DNA of 64,000 nucleotides from Streptomyces sp. NBC_00094 (GCF_026343125.1 NZ_JAPEMB010000001.1:3911501-3975500); one strand, 5' to 3'. Positions 52,068 through 61,930 are shown, numbered from the stretch's first letter. The notes: generated by a model not told the origin, from the letters alone. Made by a program: numbers and translations.

Positions 52068-53897
52068 ATGGGGCACTACAAGTCGAATCTCCGCGACATC
52101 GAGTTCAACCTCTTCGAGGTCCTCGGCCGCGACAAGGTCTACGGCACCGGTCCGTTCGAGGAGATGGACGTCGAGACCGCCAAGAGCATTCTCGACGAGA
52201 TCCGTCGCCTCGCCGAGAACGAGCTCGCGGAGTCCTTCACCGACGCCGACCGCAACCCGCCGGTCTTCGACCCGGAGACGAACACCGCCCCCGTCCCGGC
52301 CTCCTTCAAGAAGTCCTACAAGGCCTTCATGGACTCCGAGTACTGGCGCCTCGGCATCCCCGAGGGCATCGGCGGCACCGTCGCCCCGCGCTCCCTCGTC
52401 TGGGCCTACGCGGAGCTGCTGCTCGGCGCGAACCCGGCCATCTGGATGTACTCCTCCGGCCCGGCCTTCGCCGGCGTCCTCTACAACGAGGGCAACGAGG
52501 CGCAGAAGAAGGTCGCCCAGATCGCGGTCGAGAAGCGCTGGGGCTCCACCATGGTCCTCACCGAGCCCGACGCCGGTTCCGACGTCGGCGCCGGCCGCAC
52601 CAAGGCCGTCCAGCAGGAGGACGGCTCCTGGCACATCGAGGGCGTGAAGCGCTTCATCACCTCCGGTGAGCACGACATGGAGGAGAACATCCTCCACTAC
52701 GTCCTCGCCCGCCCCGAGGGTGCCGGCCCCGGCACCAAGGGCCTCTCCCTCTTCCTCGTCCCGAAGTACGAGTTCGACTGGGAGACCGGCGAGCTCGGCG
52801 CCCGCAACGGCGTCTACGCCACCAACGTCGAGCACAAGATGGGCCTCAAGGCCTCCAACACGTGCGAGATGACCTTCGGCGACCGGCACCCCGCCAAGGG
52901 CTGGCTCATCGGCGACAAGCACGAGGGCATCCGCCAGATGTTCCTCATCATCGAGTTCGCCCGCATGATGGTCGGCACGAAGGCGATCTCCACCCTCTCC
53001 ACGGGCTACCTCAACGCCCTGGAGTACGCCAAGGAGCGCGTGCAGGGCACCGACCTGGCCAACTTCATGGACAAGGCCGCGCCCAAGGTCACCATCACGC
53101 ACCACCCCGACGTCCGCCGCTCGCTGATGACGCAGAAGGCGTACGCCGAGGGCATGCGCACCCTCGTCCTCTACACGGCCTCCGTGCAGGACGAGATCGC
53201 CATCAAGGAAGCGGCCGGCGAGGACGTCAAGGCGCTCCACGGCCTGAACGACCTGCTGCTCCCGATCGTGAAGGGCTACGGCTCCGAGAAGGGCTACGAG
53301 CAGCTCGCGCAGTCGCTCCAGACCTTCGGCGGCTCCGGCTTCCTGCAGGAGTACCCGATCGAGCAGTACATCCGGGACGCCAAGATCGACACCCTCTACG
53401 AGGGCACCACGGCCATCCAGGGCCAGGACTTCTTCTTCCGCAAGATCGTCCGCGACCAGGGCGCGTCCCTGAACGCCCTGTCCGAGGAGATCAAGAAGTT
53501 CCTCGCGGTCGGCACCGGCGGCGAGGAGCTGGCCGGCGCCCGCGACGCGCTCGCCAAGGCCGCCGTCGACCTCGAAGGCATCGTCGGCACGATGATCACC
53601 GACCTCACCGCCACCGGCGAGGACGTCAGGAACATCTACAAGGTCGGCCTCAACACCACCCGCCTGCTGCTCGCCTCCGGCGACGTCGTCGTCGGCTACC
53701 TGCTCCTCAAGGGCGCTGCCGTCGCCGCCGAGAAGCTGGCCGCCGGCGCCACCCCCAAGGACGTCCCCTTCTACCAGGGCAAGATCGCGGCCGCGAAGTT
53801 CTTCGCCGCGAACGTCCTGCCGGGCGTCTCCGCCGAGCGCGCGCTCGCCGAGGTCGTCGACGGCTCGGTGATGGACCTGGACGAGGCCGCGTTCTAG
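52068..53897 (+). CDS. Acyl-CoA dehydrogenase (FadE5-like)
   Basis: A 609-residue FAD enzyme that oxidises acyl-CoA in beta-oxidation. Its length and the start [21 protein letters not shown] match actinobacterial FadE5 proteins, longer than typical ACADs (about 380). [15 protein letters not shown] is the conserved FAD/substrate loop and [19 protein letters not shown] carries the catalytic Glu. The C-terminal 150 residues form an extra helical domain. Possible regulatory repeats lie upstream. A strong terminator follows. Confidence 0.95.
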   Translation: MGHYKSNLRDIEFNLFEVLGRDKVYGTGPFEEMDVETAKSILDEIRRLAENELAESFTDADRNPPVFDPETNTAPVPASFKKSYKAFMDSEYWRLGIPEGIGGTVAPRSLVWAYAELLLGANPAIWMYSSGPAFAGVLYNEGNEAQKKVAQIAVEKRWGSTMVLTEPDAGSDVGAGRTKAVQQEDGSWHIEGVKRFITSGEHDMEENILHYVLARPEGAGPGTKGLSLFLVPKYEFDWETGELGARNGVYATNVEHKMGLKASNTCEMTFGDRHPAKGWLIGDKHEGIRQMFLIIEFARMMVGTKAISTLSTGYLNALEYAKERVQGTDLANFMDKAAPKVTITHHPDVRRSLMTQKAYAEGMRTLVLYTASVQDEIAIKEAAGEDVKALHGLNDLLLPIVKGYGSEKGYEQLAQSLQTFGGSGFLQEYPIEQYIRDAKIDTLYEGTTAIQGQDFFFRKIVRDQGASLNALSEEIKKFLAVGTGGEELAGARDALAKAAVDLEGIVGTMITDLTATGEDVRNIYKVGLNTTRLLLASGDVVVGYLLLKGAAVAAEKLAAGATPKDVPFYQGKIAAAKFFAANVLPGVSAERALAEVVDGSVMDLDEAAF

Positions 53898-53940
53898 TCG
53901 TACGTCTCGTACGCACGACGGGTACGCCCACGTCCTGCCG

Positions 53941-53994
53941 GCACAGCCCGTCCCCGGGGAGGGGGGCGGGCTGTGCTGTTTCCTTTTTCCTTTT
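53941..53994 (+). terminator. Terminator of the acyl-CoA dehydrogenase gene
   Basis: A GC-rich stem (53941-53955 with 53961-53976) followed by a T-rich tract, TTTCCTTTTTCCTTTT, close to a classical Rho-independent terminator, which is unusual in this genome. Confidence 0.85.
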
Positions 53995-54187
53995 GAGGCT
54001 CGGTTCGCCTCCGGGGCGCTCCAGCCGGGCTCACGGTCCCGACCGTGCTCGACCCCTCCTTCGTCGGGGCCTCCGCGCGCTCGGGACCGTTCCCCCGGCG
54101 CGCCCCTTCGGCTCACTCGCCGGTCCCGGGGGTGAACGTCCTCCGGGGCCCCGCATCCGCATTCCGGTCCCTGACTAAGGTGAACCC

Positions 54188-55495
54188 ATGAGCAGCGCAG
54201 CTTCCCGCCCCACGGCCGGCCCCTTCGACCGCGGTCACACCGATGACCTCATGTCCTTCCTGGCGGCCTCGCCGTCGGCGTACCACGCGGTGGCGAGCGC
54301 CGCCGGGCGGTTGGAGAAGGCCGGTTTCCGCCGCGTCGAGGAGACCGCCGAGTGGGACGGCACGAGCGGCGGGAAGTACGTGATCCGCGGCGGCGCGATC
54401 ATCGCCTGGTACGTGCCGGAGGGCGCGGCCGCCCACACCCCGTACCGCGTCGTCGGCGCCCACACCGACTCCCCCAACCTGCGCGTCAAGCCCCGCCCCG
54501 ACATGGGCGCCCAGGGCTGGCGTCAGGTCGCCGTCGAGATCTACGGCGGGACCCTCCTCAACACCTGGCTCGACCGCGACCTCGGCCTCGCCGGCCGTCT
54601 CACCCTCCGCGACGGCAGCCACCACCTCGTCAACGTGGACCGGCCGCTGCTGCGCGTCCCGCAGCTCGCCATCCACCTCGACCGCCAGGCCAACGACGGC
54701 CTGAAGCTGGAGCGCCAGCGCCACATGCAGCCCGTCTGGGGCCTGGGCAAGGTCCACGAGGGCGACCTGATCTCGTTCGTCGCCGCCGAGGCCGGCGTCG
54801 ACGCCGAGGACGTCACCGGCTGGGACCTCATGGTCCATCCCGTCGAGGCGCCCGCCTACCTCGGCCGCGACCGCGAGCTCCTCGCCGGACCGCGCATGGA
54901 CAACCTCCTCTCCGTGCACGCCGCCGTCGCCGCGCTCGGCTCCCTCGCGGGCCGCGACGACCTGCCGTACATCCCGGTCATCGCCGCCTTCGACCACGAG
55001 GAGAACGGCTCCGAGGCCGACACCGGCGCCCAGGGCCCGCTCCTCGGCAACGTCCTGGAGCGCTCGGTCTACGCCCGCGGCGGCTCCTACGAGGACCGCG
55101 CCCGCGCCTTCGCCGGCACGATCTGCCTCTCCTCCGACACGGGCCACGCCGTGCACCCCAACTACGCGGAGCGCCACGACCCGACGCACCACCCGCGCGT
55201 CAACGGCGGCCCGATCCTCAAGGTGAACGTCAACCAGCGGTACGCCACCGACGGCAGCGGCCAGGCCGTCTTCACCGCCGCCTGCGAGAAGGCGGGGGTG
55301 CCCTGGCAGTCCTTCGTCTCCAACAACGACATGCCCTGCGGCACCACGATCGGCCCGATCACCGCCGCCCGTCACGGCATCAAGACCGTCGACATCGGCG
55401 TCGCGATCCTCTCGATGCACAGTGCCCGCGAACTCTGCGGCTCCGACGACCCGTACCTCCTGGCGAACGCGCTCGTCGCCTTCCTGGAGGGCTGA
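54188..55495 (+). CDS. M18-family aminopeptidase
   Basis: A 435-residue zinc aminopeptidase (aspartyl aminopeptidase/ApeB family). Metal ligands are seen in GAHTDSP (His), DHEENGSEA (Glu-Glu), LSSDTGHAVHPNY and LSMHSARELCG (His near the end). No signal peptide, so cytoplasmic. It releases N-terminal acidic or neutral residues from peptides. It ends at a strong bidirectional hairpin. Confidence 0.95.
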   Translation: MSSAASRPTAGPFDRGHTDDLMSFLAASPSAYHAVASAAGRLEKAGFRRVEETAEWDGTSGGKYVIRGGAIIAWYVPEGAAAHTPYRVVGAHTDSPNLRVKPRPDMGAQGWRQVAVEIYGGTLLNTWLDRDLGLAGRLTLRDGSHHLVNVDRPLLRVPQLAIHLDRQANDGLKLERQRHMQPVWGLGKVHEGDLISFVAAEAGVDAEDVTGWDLMVHPVEAPAYLGRDRELLAGPRMDNLLSVHAAVAALGSLAGRDDLPYIPVIAAFDHEENGSEADTGAQGPLLGNVLERSVYARGGSYEDRARAFAGTICLSSDTGHAVHPNYAERHDPTHHPRVNGGPILKVNVNQRYATDGSGQAVFTAACEKAGVPWQSFVSNNDMPCGTTIGPITAARHGIKTVDIGVAILSMHSARELCGSDDPYLLANALVAFLEG

Positions 55496-55502
55496 GAAAG
55501 CG

Positions 55503-55544
55503 GAAGGGGCCGCCTGTTCCTCTGGAGGAACAGGCGGCCCCTTC
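55503..55544. terminator. Bidirectional terminator
   Basis: An 18-bp perfect stem with a 6-nt loop (arms can extend to 20 bp) between the aminopeptidase and the convergent NHL/thioredoxin gene. Confidence 0.86.
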
Positions 55545-55578
55545 TGCTTCCCGGAGACGTCCCGGGTACGTCCGGCGG

Positions 55579-57387
55579 TCAGTCGTCCATGCCCGCGAGG
55601 ATCAGCGGCAGACGGGCGGTGCCCGCCTCCGTGACCTTCAGCGGAACGCCCCAGTCCTGCTGGTGGACGTGGCAGGCCGGGTACTCGTTGTCCGGGTCGT
55701 CGTCGCAGGACGCCGCCATCGCGGAGACATGCAGGACGCCCTCCGTGATCTCCGGGTTCAGGTCGAGCTCCCGGAAGAGGTCCGTGCCCGTGCCCTCGCC
55801 GCCGAGCAGCAGCTCCGGCGGGGTCGAGGAGACCAGGAGCCGGGTCGCGGGGCCGTACCGGTCGTCCTGCTTCTGTCCGGTCGGGGCCTGGAAGACGACG
55901 TCGAGGCGGAGACGGCCGGGGGCGACCTCGGTGGCCTCGCGCCGCGTGCGGTGGGCGACCGCCTCGACCTGGACGGCCTCCTCGGGCAGCCGCAGCCGGG
56001 TCAGCCGGTGCCGGGCGGACTCGACGACGACGATGTCGCCGTCGACGAGCACGGCGTCGCTCGGCTCGCGCAGATCGGTCGCGAGGGTCGTCACCTCGCC
56101 GGTGGCGGGGTCGTAGCGGCGCAGAGCGTGGTTGTACGTGTCGCTGACGGCGACCGAGCCGTCGGGGAGCGCGGTCACGCCCAGCGGGTGCTGGAACAGG
56201 GCCTGGCCGGCGGCGCCGTCGCGGTGGCCGAAGTCGAAGAGGCCGGTGCCGACGGCCGTGTGCACGATCCGCTCGGTGTCGATCCAGCGCACGGCACTGT
56301 TCTCGGAGTCGGCGATCCACAGCCGGTCCTCGGTGGCGGCGAGCCCGGACGGCTGCGCGAACCAGGCCTCGGCGGCGGGGCCGTCGACGAGGCCCTCGTT
56401 CGTCGTCCCGGCCGCGACCTCGACGGTCCCGCTCTCGGGGTCGTACGTCCACAGCTGGTGGACGCCGGCCATGGCGATCCACACCCTGCCCTGCCACCAG
56501 GCCACGTCCCACGGCGAGGACAGGTCGACCTCCAGGGCCGGCCCGGAGGTGGGCGAACCCTGCCACCACTGCTTCCCGGTACCGGCGACCCGCTCGATCT
56601 CCCCGGTGGCCGGGTCGAGGACGCGCAGGGCGTGGTTCACGGTGTCGGCGACGACGACCTTGCCGTCGGGCAGCAGGGCGAGCCCCTGCGGCTCCCGGAA
56701 GACGCCCTCCCCGATCCGCCGCACCACGGTCTCGCCGTCCGGCGCGAGCTCGACGAGCTGGTGCCGGGTGGTGTCGGAGACGAGGAGGTTCCCGGAGGGC
56801 AGCAGGATCGCCTTGCCGGGGAACCGCAGGTCGGTGGCGACGGGCTCCGGCGGCACGTACGGCCCGTCCCCGCGCCGCAGCGTCCCCTTGGCCTCGTGCT
56901 CGGCCTCCAGCTCCTCGACGAGCGTCCGGATCGCGTTGGCGTGCCCCTCACCGGCGTGCTGGGCGACGACGTACCCCTCGGGGTCGATCACGACGAGCGT
57001 CGGCCAGGCCCGGACGGCGTACTGCTTCCAGGTCGCGAGCTCCGGGTCGTCGAGCACGGGGTGGTGCACCTCGTACCGCTCGACGGCGTCGACGACGGCC
57101 TGGTGCTCGGCCTCGTGCACGAACTTCGGCGAGTGCACCCCCACGATCACCAGGGTGTCGCGGTGCTTCTCCTCCAGGTCCCGGAGCTCGTCGAGGACGT
57201 GCAGGCAGTTCACACAGCAGAAGGTCCAAAAATCAACAACAACGCACTTACCTCGCAGGTCGGCAAGGGTGAGCTCTTTACCTCCAGTGTTGAGCCAGCC
57301 GCCCTTGCCGATCAACTCGGGGGCACGGACACGGGCACGTCGGCGGGGCTCGGGCGCGGGGGCGGGCGCCGGGGCGGCATCGTTCAT
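55579..57387 (-). CDS. Thioredoxin-fold and NHL-repeat protein (NHLRC2-like)
   Basis: A 602-residue cytoplasmic protein. An Ala/Pro N-terminus leads into a thioredoxin/TlpA-like domain (about 22-165) with the redox motif CCVNC (C58-x-x-C61). A six-bladed NHL beta-propeller follows (about 190-480; blocks PQGLALLPDGKVVVADTVNHALRVLD and HPLGVTALPDGSVAVSDTYNHALRRYD) and a beta C-terminal domain. This is the NHLRC2 architecture. Codons 57215-57300 around the CxxC motif are strikingly AT-rich compared with the rest. It is divergent from the LURP-one gene. Confidence 0.93.
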   Translation of the reverse strand: MNDAAPAPAPAPEPRRRARVRAPELIGKGGWLNTGGKELTLADLRGKCVVVDFWTFCCVNCLHVLDELRDLEEKHRDTLVIVGVHSPKFVHEAEHQAVVDAVERYEVHHPVLDDPELATWKQYAVRAWPTLVVIDPEGYVVAQHAGEGHANAIRTLVEELEAEHEAKGTLRRGDGPYVPPEPVATDLRFPGKAILLPSGNLLVSDTTRHQLVELAPDGETVVRRIGEGVFREPQGLALLPDGKVVVADTVNHALRVLDPATGEIERVAGTGKQWWQGSPTSGPALEVDLSSPWDVAWWQGRVWIAMAGVHQLWTYDPESGTVEVAAGTTNEGLVDGPAAEAWFAQPSGLAATEDRLWIADSENSAVRWIDTERIVHTAVGTGLFDFGHRDGAAGQALFQHPLGVTALPDGSVAVSDTYNHALRRYDPATGEVTTLATDLREPSDAVLVDGDIVVVESARHRLTRLRLPEEAVQVEAVAHRTRREATEVAPGRLRLDVVFQAPTGQKQDDRYGPATRLLVSSTPPELLLGGEGTGTDLFRELDLNPEITEGVLHVSAMAASCDDDPDNEYPACHVHQQDWGVPLKVTEAGTARLPLILAGMDD

Positions 57388-57455
57388 GCTTCAAGCTTGC
57401 CATTCGCGCTGCGTGAGCCGCGTGAGAAGAGACAGGGCGGGGCAGGCATATCCGC

Positions 57456-57941
57456 GTGAAATATCTCGTACGGGACAAGATCTTCGCGATCGGCGACGAC
57501 TACTGGATCGAGGACGAGCAGGGCCGCCACGCCTTCCTCGTCGACGGCAAGGCCATGCGGCTGCGCGACACCCTGGAGCTCAAGGACCCCGACGGGCAGG
57601 TCCTGATCACCCTGCGCCAGAAGATGCTCAGCCTGCGGGACGCGATGACGATCGAGCGGGACGACCGCCCCCTCGCGAGCGTCCGCCGCAAGCGGCTCTC
57701 GCTGCTGCGCAACCACTACCGGGTGACCCTCGTCGAGGGGACCGAACTGGACGTCAGCGGCCGGATCCTGGACCGGGAGTTCACCGTCGAGTACGACGGC
57801 GAACTCCTCGCCCACATCTCCCGGCAGTGGTTCCACGTCCGCGAGACGTACGCCGTGAACGTGGTCCGCGAGGACGCGGACGCGGCCCTGCTCGTCGCGG
57901 TGGCGGTGTGCGTGATCCGGATGGCCGAGCGGGAGGACTGA
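57456..57941 (+). CDS. LURP-one-related (LOR) family protein
   Basis: A 161-residue protein with the Tubby-like LOR fold: MKYLVRDKIFAIGDDYWIEDEQGRHAFLVDGKAMRLRDTLELKD and later QKMLSLRDAMTIE. The family may bind phospholipids, but its function in bacteria is unknown. GTG start. It ends 8 bp before the stop of the PLP enzyme on the other strand. Confidence 0.9.
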   Translation: MKYLVRDKIFAIGDDYWIEDEQGRHAFLVDGKAMRLRDTLELKDPDGQVLITLRQKMLSLRDAMTIERDDRPLASVRRKRLSLLRNHYRVTLVEGTELDVSGRILDREFTVEYDGELLAHISRQWFHVRETYAVNVVREDADAALLVAVAVCVIRMAERED

Positions 57942-57949
57942 ACCGGCCT

Positions 57950-59185
57950 TCAGGAGGACTTCGTCAAGGCCTGCTCCAGGTCCGCCCACAGGTCCTCGAC
58001 GTGCTCGATGCCGACCGAGATCCTGACCGTGCCCGGGCCGATCCCGGCCGCCGCCAGGGCCTCCGCGTCGAGCTGGTGGTGCGACGTGGAGGCCGGGTGC
58101 ATCACCAGGGTCTTCACGTCGCCCAGGGAGACGCTCAGCGAGGCCACCCGTACCGCCTCGACGAAGGTACGGCCCGCCTCCCGGCCGCCCACGAGGTCCA
58201 CCGACACGACCCCGCCGCCCCCGTCGGGCAGCAGCCGCTCGGCGATCGCCCGGTCCGGGTGGCTCGCGAGGGCGGGGTGGCGGACGCCCGCGACCGCCGG
58301 GTGCGCCTCCAGCCGGGCGCCGAGCTCGGCCGCGTTCGCGCACTGGCGCGCGATCCGCAGCGACAGGGTCTGCATGCCGCGCAGGGTGAGCCAGGCGGCG
58401 AACGGGTCGGTGGACGCGCCCTGTTCGACGGTGTGGTGGCGGACACGGCGGAACAGCTCCGGGTCCTTGAAGACGGCGACGCCGCCGAGGACGTCCGCGT
58501 GCCCCGCGAGGTACTTGGTGGCGGAGTGGATGACGATGTCGGCGCCGTGGTGGAGGGGCCGGCAGAGCAGCGGGGAGGCGAAGGTGTTGTCGACGACGAC
58601 CGGTACCCCCGCCTCGCCGGCGACGGCGGCGAGCGCGGGCAGGTCGGAGACCCGGGTGGTCGGGTTGGCGATGGTCTCCAGGTAGAGGAGACGGGTCTCG
58701 GGACGCAGGGCGGCCCGCACCTCCTCCGGGTCCGTGCCGGAGACGTAGGTGACGTCGACGCCCCAGCGCGTGGCCAGGTCGGTGAGAACCGCGTACGTAC
58801 CGCCGTACAGGCAGGTCTGGGCGACGACATGGCCCCCGCTGCCGAGCAGGCCGTGGAGGACGCCGCTGACGGCGCCCATGCCGGAGGCGAAGGAGAGGCC
58901 GGCGGCGCCGCCTTCGAGGCGGGCCACGGCGTCCTCCAGGGTGCGGACGGTGGGGTTGCCGTGGCGGCTGTACATGAACGCGTCGGTGGAGGTGAAGGCC
59001 TCGGCGAGGGCGTCGGCCGAGTCGAAGGCGAAGACGTGGCCCTGGTGGAGCGGGACACCGAGCGGCCTGCTGCCCCGGATCTCGACGTGCGGCGGGTGGA
59101 CGGCGAGGGTCTCGGAGCGAAGCGTCTCGGGACGGGACGCACCTGAGAGGGAAGGGGACGTGGCGGCGGAGTCGGCGTGGCTCAT
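57950..59185 (-). CDS. Cys/Met transsulfuration-family PLP enzyme
   Basis: A 411-residue PLP enzyme of the cystathionine gamma-synthase/beta-lyase/methionine gamma-lyase family. The Schiff-base lysine is K224 in HSATKYLAGH, and YSRHGNPTV (near 72) and VVDNTFASP (near 198) are family blocks. The exact reaction, C-S lysis or C-S bond formation, cannot be read reliably. It is divergent from a MocR regulator whose candidate boxes lie in the 63-bp intergenic region, which suggests direct control. Confidence 0.92.
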   Translation of the reverse strand: MSHADSAATSPSLSGASRPETLRSETLAVHPPHVEIRGSRPLGVPLHQGHVFAFDSADALAEAFTSTDAFMYSRHGNPTVRTLEDAVARLEGGAAGLSFASGMGAVSGVLHGLLGSGGHVVAQTCLYGGTYAVLTDLATRWGVDVTYVSGTDPEEVRAALRPETRLLYLETIANPTTRVSDLPALAAVAGEAGVPVVVDNTFASPLLCRPLHHGADIVIHSATKYLAGHADVLGGVAVFKDPELFRRVRHHTVEQGASTDPFAAWLTLRGMQTLSLRIARQCANAAELGARLEAHPAVAGVRHPALASHPDRAIAERLLPDGGGGVVSVDLVGGREAGRTFVEAVRVASLSVSLGDVKTLVMHPASTSHHQLDAEALAAAGIGPGTVRISVGIEHVEDLWADLEQALTKSS

Positions 59186-59223
59186 GCGCCCAGTCTGTGG
59201 ACCCGGCGTTTGCCTTCCCAGGG

Positions 59224-59260
59224 CCAATCCCGGCAGATTGGTTCGGTAATGGAGCCAATC
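59224..59260. promoter_or_regulatory. Candidate MocR operator (three CCAATC boxes)
   Basis: CCAATC at 59224-59229 and GATTGG at 59236-59241 form a perfect inverted repeat with a 6-bp spacer; a third CCAATC lies at 59255-59260 just after the MocR start codon. It lies between two divergent genes, and the third box falls inside the MocR coding sequence, as for autoregulated regulators. Confidence 0.6.
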
Positions 59261-60718
59261 GACACGTCCGCTGACACCCTGGGTGCGCTGGTCGCGCGCC
59301 TCGGCCGCTGGTCGGCCGGGCGCGGCCCGCTCCACCTGCTGCTCGCCGCCCGGCTGCGACAGCTGATCGACGAGGGCGCGCTGCCGCCCGGCGCGCTCCT
59401 TCCGCCGGACCGACGGCTCGCGACGGCCCTCGCCGTGGGCCGTACGACGGTGGTCGCCGCGTACGACACCCTGCGCCAGGAGGCGCGGCTGGTACGGCGG
59501 CAGGGCAGCGGGACCCGGGTCGCCCCGGCCGCGCTGGCCGCTCCGGCATCCGAGGCGCCCCGCGTGGCGGAGACGTCGAACCCGCTCTTCCTGCACCTCC
59601 TGGAGGCGCCGGACGACGTGATCCTGCTGAGCTGCGCCGCGCCCGCGCAGCCGCCGCCCGAGCTGGCGGAGGCGTACCGCTCCCTCGTCCTGCCCGACGC
59701 CGACCTCGGCTACCACCCGGCCGGGCTCGGGGCGCTGCGGACGGCGGTCGCCGGGCGGTACGCGGCGCGGGGCGTGCCGACCGGGCCGGAGCAGATCCTG
59801 GTCACCACCGGCGCCCAGCAGGCGCTCTCGCTGCTCACCCGGCTGCTGCTCGCCCCCGGCGACGGGGTGCTGGTGGAGGCGCCGACGTATCCGGGGGCGC
59901 TCGACCTGTTCCGGGAGGCGGCGGCCGTACCGCTGCCGGTGGCGGTCGGGCCCGACGGCGTGGACGTGGCGGAGGCGGTACGGGTGATGGAGCGTCACCG
60001 TCCGGCGCTGGCCTATGTCGTGGCCCGTTTCCAGAACCCGACCGGGACCGTCCTGCCGCCGCTCGCCGGCCGCCGGCTCGTCGAGGCGGCGAACGCGCTG
60101 GGCGTGCCGCTCGTGGACGACGAGGTCCTCGCCGACCTGGCGTTCGACACCGGGCCCCAGGAGCCCTCCCTCTCCTCCTACGGCGACGTGATCGCGGTCG
60201 GCTCGCTGAGCAAGGTCGTGTGGGGCGGGCTGCGGATCGGCTGGGTCCGGGGCCCGGCGCCGCTGATCGCCCGCCTCGCGCGGCTCAAGGCCCTCCACGA
60301 CCTCGGCAGCGACCTGCCGTCCCAACTCGCCGCGACCCGCCTCCTCGACGGCTTCGGCCCGGTCCTGGCGGCCCGCACGGCGGCGGTACGAGCGGGCCAC
60401 GACCACCTCCGGGCCGAGCTCGCCCGCCTCCTGCCCTCCTGGTCCTGCGCACCGGCGACGGGCGGCCAGACCCTGTGGGTACGGCTCCCGCACGGCGACG
60501 GCGTGTCCTTCGCCCAACTCGCCCTCCGCCACGGGGTGGCCGTCCTCCCGGGCGCCACGACCGACGCCCTCGGCGGCAGCCTCCGTCACCTCAGGCTCCA
60601 CTTCCAGGCGCCGCCCGAGGTCCTCACGGAGGCGGTACGGAGGCTGGCGGCGGCCTGGGCGGAGTACACCCCGGGCCCGGAGCCGGAGCGCGCCTCCCTC
60701 CATGCGATCGTCGTCTGA
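59249..60718 (+). CDS. MocR-type PLP-dependent transcriptional regulator
   Basis: A 489-residue protein. N-terminal GntR-type winged HTH at about residues 25-90 (LLPPDRRLATALAVGRTTVVAAYDTLRQEARLVRRQGSGTRV) is followed by an aminotransferase-like domain (about 120-480) with the PLP lysine K322 in VGSLSKVVWGGLRIGW. It most likely controls the divergent transsulfuration gene. The ATG at 59249 is used rather than longer starts because the family N-terminus fits. Confidence 0.92.
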   Translation: MEPIDTSADTLGALVARLGRWSAGRGPLHLLLAARLRQLIDEGALPPGALLPPDRRLATALAVGRTTVVAAYDTLRQEARLVRRQGSGTRVAPAALAAPASEAPRVAETSNPLFLHLLEAPDDVILLSCAAPAQPPPELAEAYRSLVLPDADLGYHPAGLGALRTAVAGRYAARGVPTGPEQILVTTGAQQALSLLTRLLLAPGDGVLVEAPTYPGALDLFREAAAVPLPVAVGPDGVDVAEAVRVMERHRPALAYVVARFQNPTGTVLPPLAGRRLVEAANALGVPLVDDEVLADLAFDTGPQEPSLSSYGDVIAVGSLSKVVWGGLRIGWVRGPAPLIARLARLKALHDLGSDLPSQLAATRLLDGFGPVLAARTAAVRAGHDHLRAELARLLPSWSCAPATGGQTLWVRLPHGDGVSFAQLALRHGVAVLPGATTDALGGSLRHLRLHFQAPPEVLTEAVRRLAAAWAEYTPGPEPERASLHAIVV

Positions 60719-60745
60719 CGACCGAAGGAACCTCGGGGAGGCACC

Positions 60746-61354
60746 ATGCACACCGCCGTCACGCCGTTCGCGCTGCGCCCGTGGCGCGAGGGCAAGGGGT
60801 ACGAGCGGCGGGCCGGATGGCGGGGTGTGTCCACCGAGTTCGGCGAGATCACCGTGGAGGCCCCGCTGCGGCAGACCGTGCCGGAGGTGGTGGTCTCCGA
60901 GCTGCGGGGCGGGCTGCTCCCGCCGGTCTCGTACGAGACGCGGGGCATCCACACCGAGACGATCCGGCTGCCGACCCTGAACCGCGCGACCCTCCGCGTC
61001 GGCGACGCCCACGTCCACACGACCCGCAACAGGATCGGCGCGACGGCCCGTCAGCGGGCGCTCCGGCTGCGGTACGGCGGCGACCACTACCGGCTGTGGG
61101 CGCGGGACCGGCGCTCCTGGACGCTGGAGCGCGCGGCGGACGCCGAGGACCCGGGGGTCACGGTGTCGGTGCGCGGGGCGGGGTGGGGGAGCCGACGGCG
61201 GCTCGACGTCACGGTGGCGGGCCGGGCGGCCGCGGCGGACCTGTCCCTGGCGCTGATCTTCGCGGGGGTGGACCGCGCGGCGCTCACCCGGGGCGGGGCG
61301 GTCCGCGCGGGCTTCTCCCGGGTCACGCAGCTGTGGGCGGAGGCGCAGGCCTAG
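60746..61354 (+). CDS. Hypothetical protein
   Basis: A 202-residue, Arg-rich, beta-rich cytoplasmic protein. Readable features include a GLLPPVSYETRGIHTETIRLPTLNRATLRVGDAHVHTT stretch and TVAGRAAAADLSLALIFAGVDRAAL. No family recognised. A GGGGAGG precedes the ATG, 28 bp after the MocR stop. A 15-bp tandem repeat follows the stop. Confidence 0.72.
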   Translation: MHTAVTPFALRPWREGKGYERRAGWRGVSTEFGEITVEAPLRQTVPEVVVSELRGGLLPPVSYETRGIHTETIRLPTLNRATLRVGDAHVHTTRNRIGATARQRALRLRYGGDHYRLWARDRRSWTLERAADAEDPGVTVSVRGAGWGSRRRLDVTVAGRAAAADLSLALIFAGVDRAALTRGGAVRAGFSRVTQLWAEAQA

Positions 61355-61370
61355 GGGGACGTCCGGTAGC

Positions 61371-61430
61371 CGGATGGTCCGCTGCCGGGTGGTCCGCTGC
61401 CGGGTGGTCCGCTGCCGGGTGGTCCCGCCG
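61371..61430. repeat. 15-bp tandem repeat between two genes
   Basis: About four copies of CGGGTGGTCCGCTGC, the last diverged. Located 17 bp after the stop of the preceding gene and about 90 bp before the next start. Confidence 0.88.
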
Positions 61431-61517
61431 GGCGGGAGGGGGGACGCTGGAGGTGAGCGCGTCCGGGTGTCGAGGGCGTACCGAATGGAGCGCCTGCCCG
61501 GCCGGAAAGGCCGCGTC

Positions 61518-61817
61518 ATGCGCATGCTGCTGAAGGTTCAGATGGACACCGCGTCCTCCAACGAGGCCATCAAGCAGGGCAATCTGCAGAAGATCATGGA
61601 GACGGCGATGGAGCAGATCCGCCCCGAGGCGGCCTACTTCGGCGCCGAGGACGGCTGTCGGACCGCCTACATCTTCTTCGACCTGGCCGACCCGTCCCTC
61701 ATGCCGAAGATCTCGGAGCCCTTCTTCCTCCAACTCGGCGCCAAGATCTCCTACAGGCCGGTCATGAACCGGGAGGACCTGGCCAAGGGCCTCGCCGCGC
61801 TCATGACCAGCAGCTGA
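61518..61817 (+). CDS. Conserved hypothetical small protein
   Basis: A 99-residue protein starting MRMLLKVQMDTASSNEAIKQGNLQKIMETAMEQIRPEAAYFGAEDG and continuing TAYIFFDLADPSLMPKISEPFFLQLGAKISYRPVMNREDLAKGL. It has the look of a small ferredoxin-like (DUF3303 or EthD-like) alpha/beta protein seen in many actinomycetes. No active-site motif. ATG at 61518. Confidence 0.8.
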   Translation: MRMLLKVQMDTASSNEAIKQGNLQKIMETAMEQIRPEAAYFGAEDGCRTAYIFFDLADPSLMPKISEPFFLQLGAKISYRPVMNREDLAKGLAALMTSS

Positions 61818-61922
61818 CCTCCGGGAAGCCCGCCTCGCGGCAGCCGACCTCCCGGAAGCTGACCTCCCGGAAGCCGGCCTCCCAGCAGCCTCGCGGCAGC
61901 CGGCCTCCCGGAAGCCCCGCTC
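61817..61922. repeat. Degenerate short repeats in an intergenic region
   Basis: Units of the type GACCTCCCGGAAGC and GGCCTCCCGGAAGCC recur about six times between two convergent genes. No gene; no terminator hairpin of note. Confidence 0.75.
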
Positions 61923-61930
61923 CCGGCCGC

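Noticed and set aside
61371-61430. 15-bp repeats as regulator iterons
   Set aside because: Simple tandem repeats of low information without symmetry; more like slippage products.
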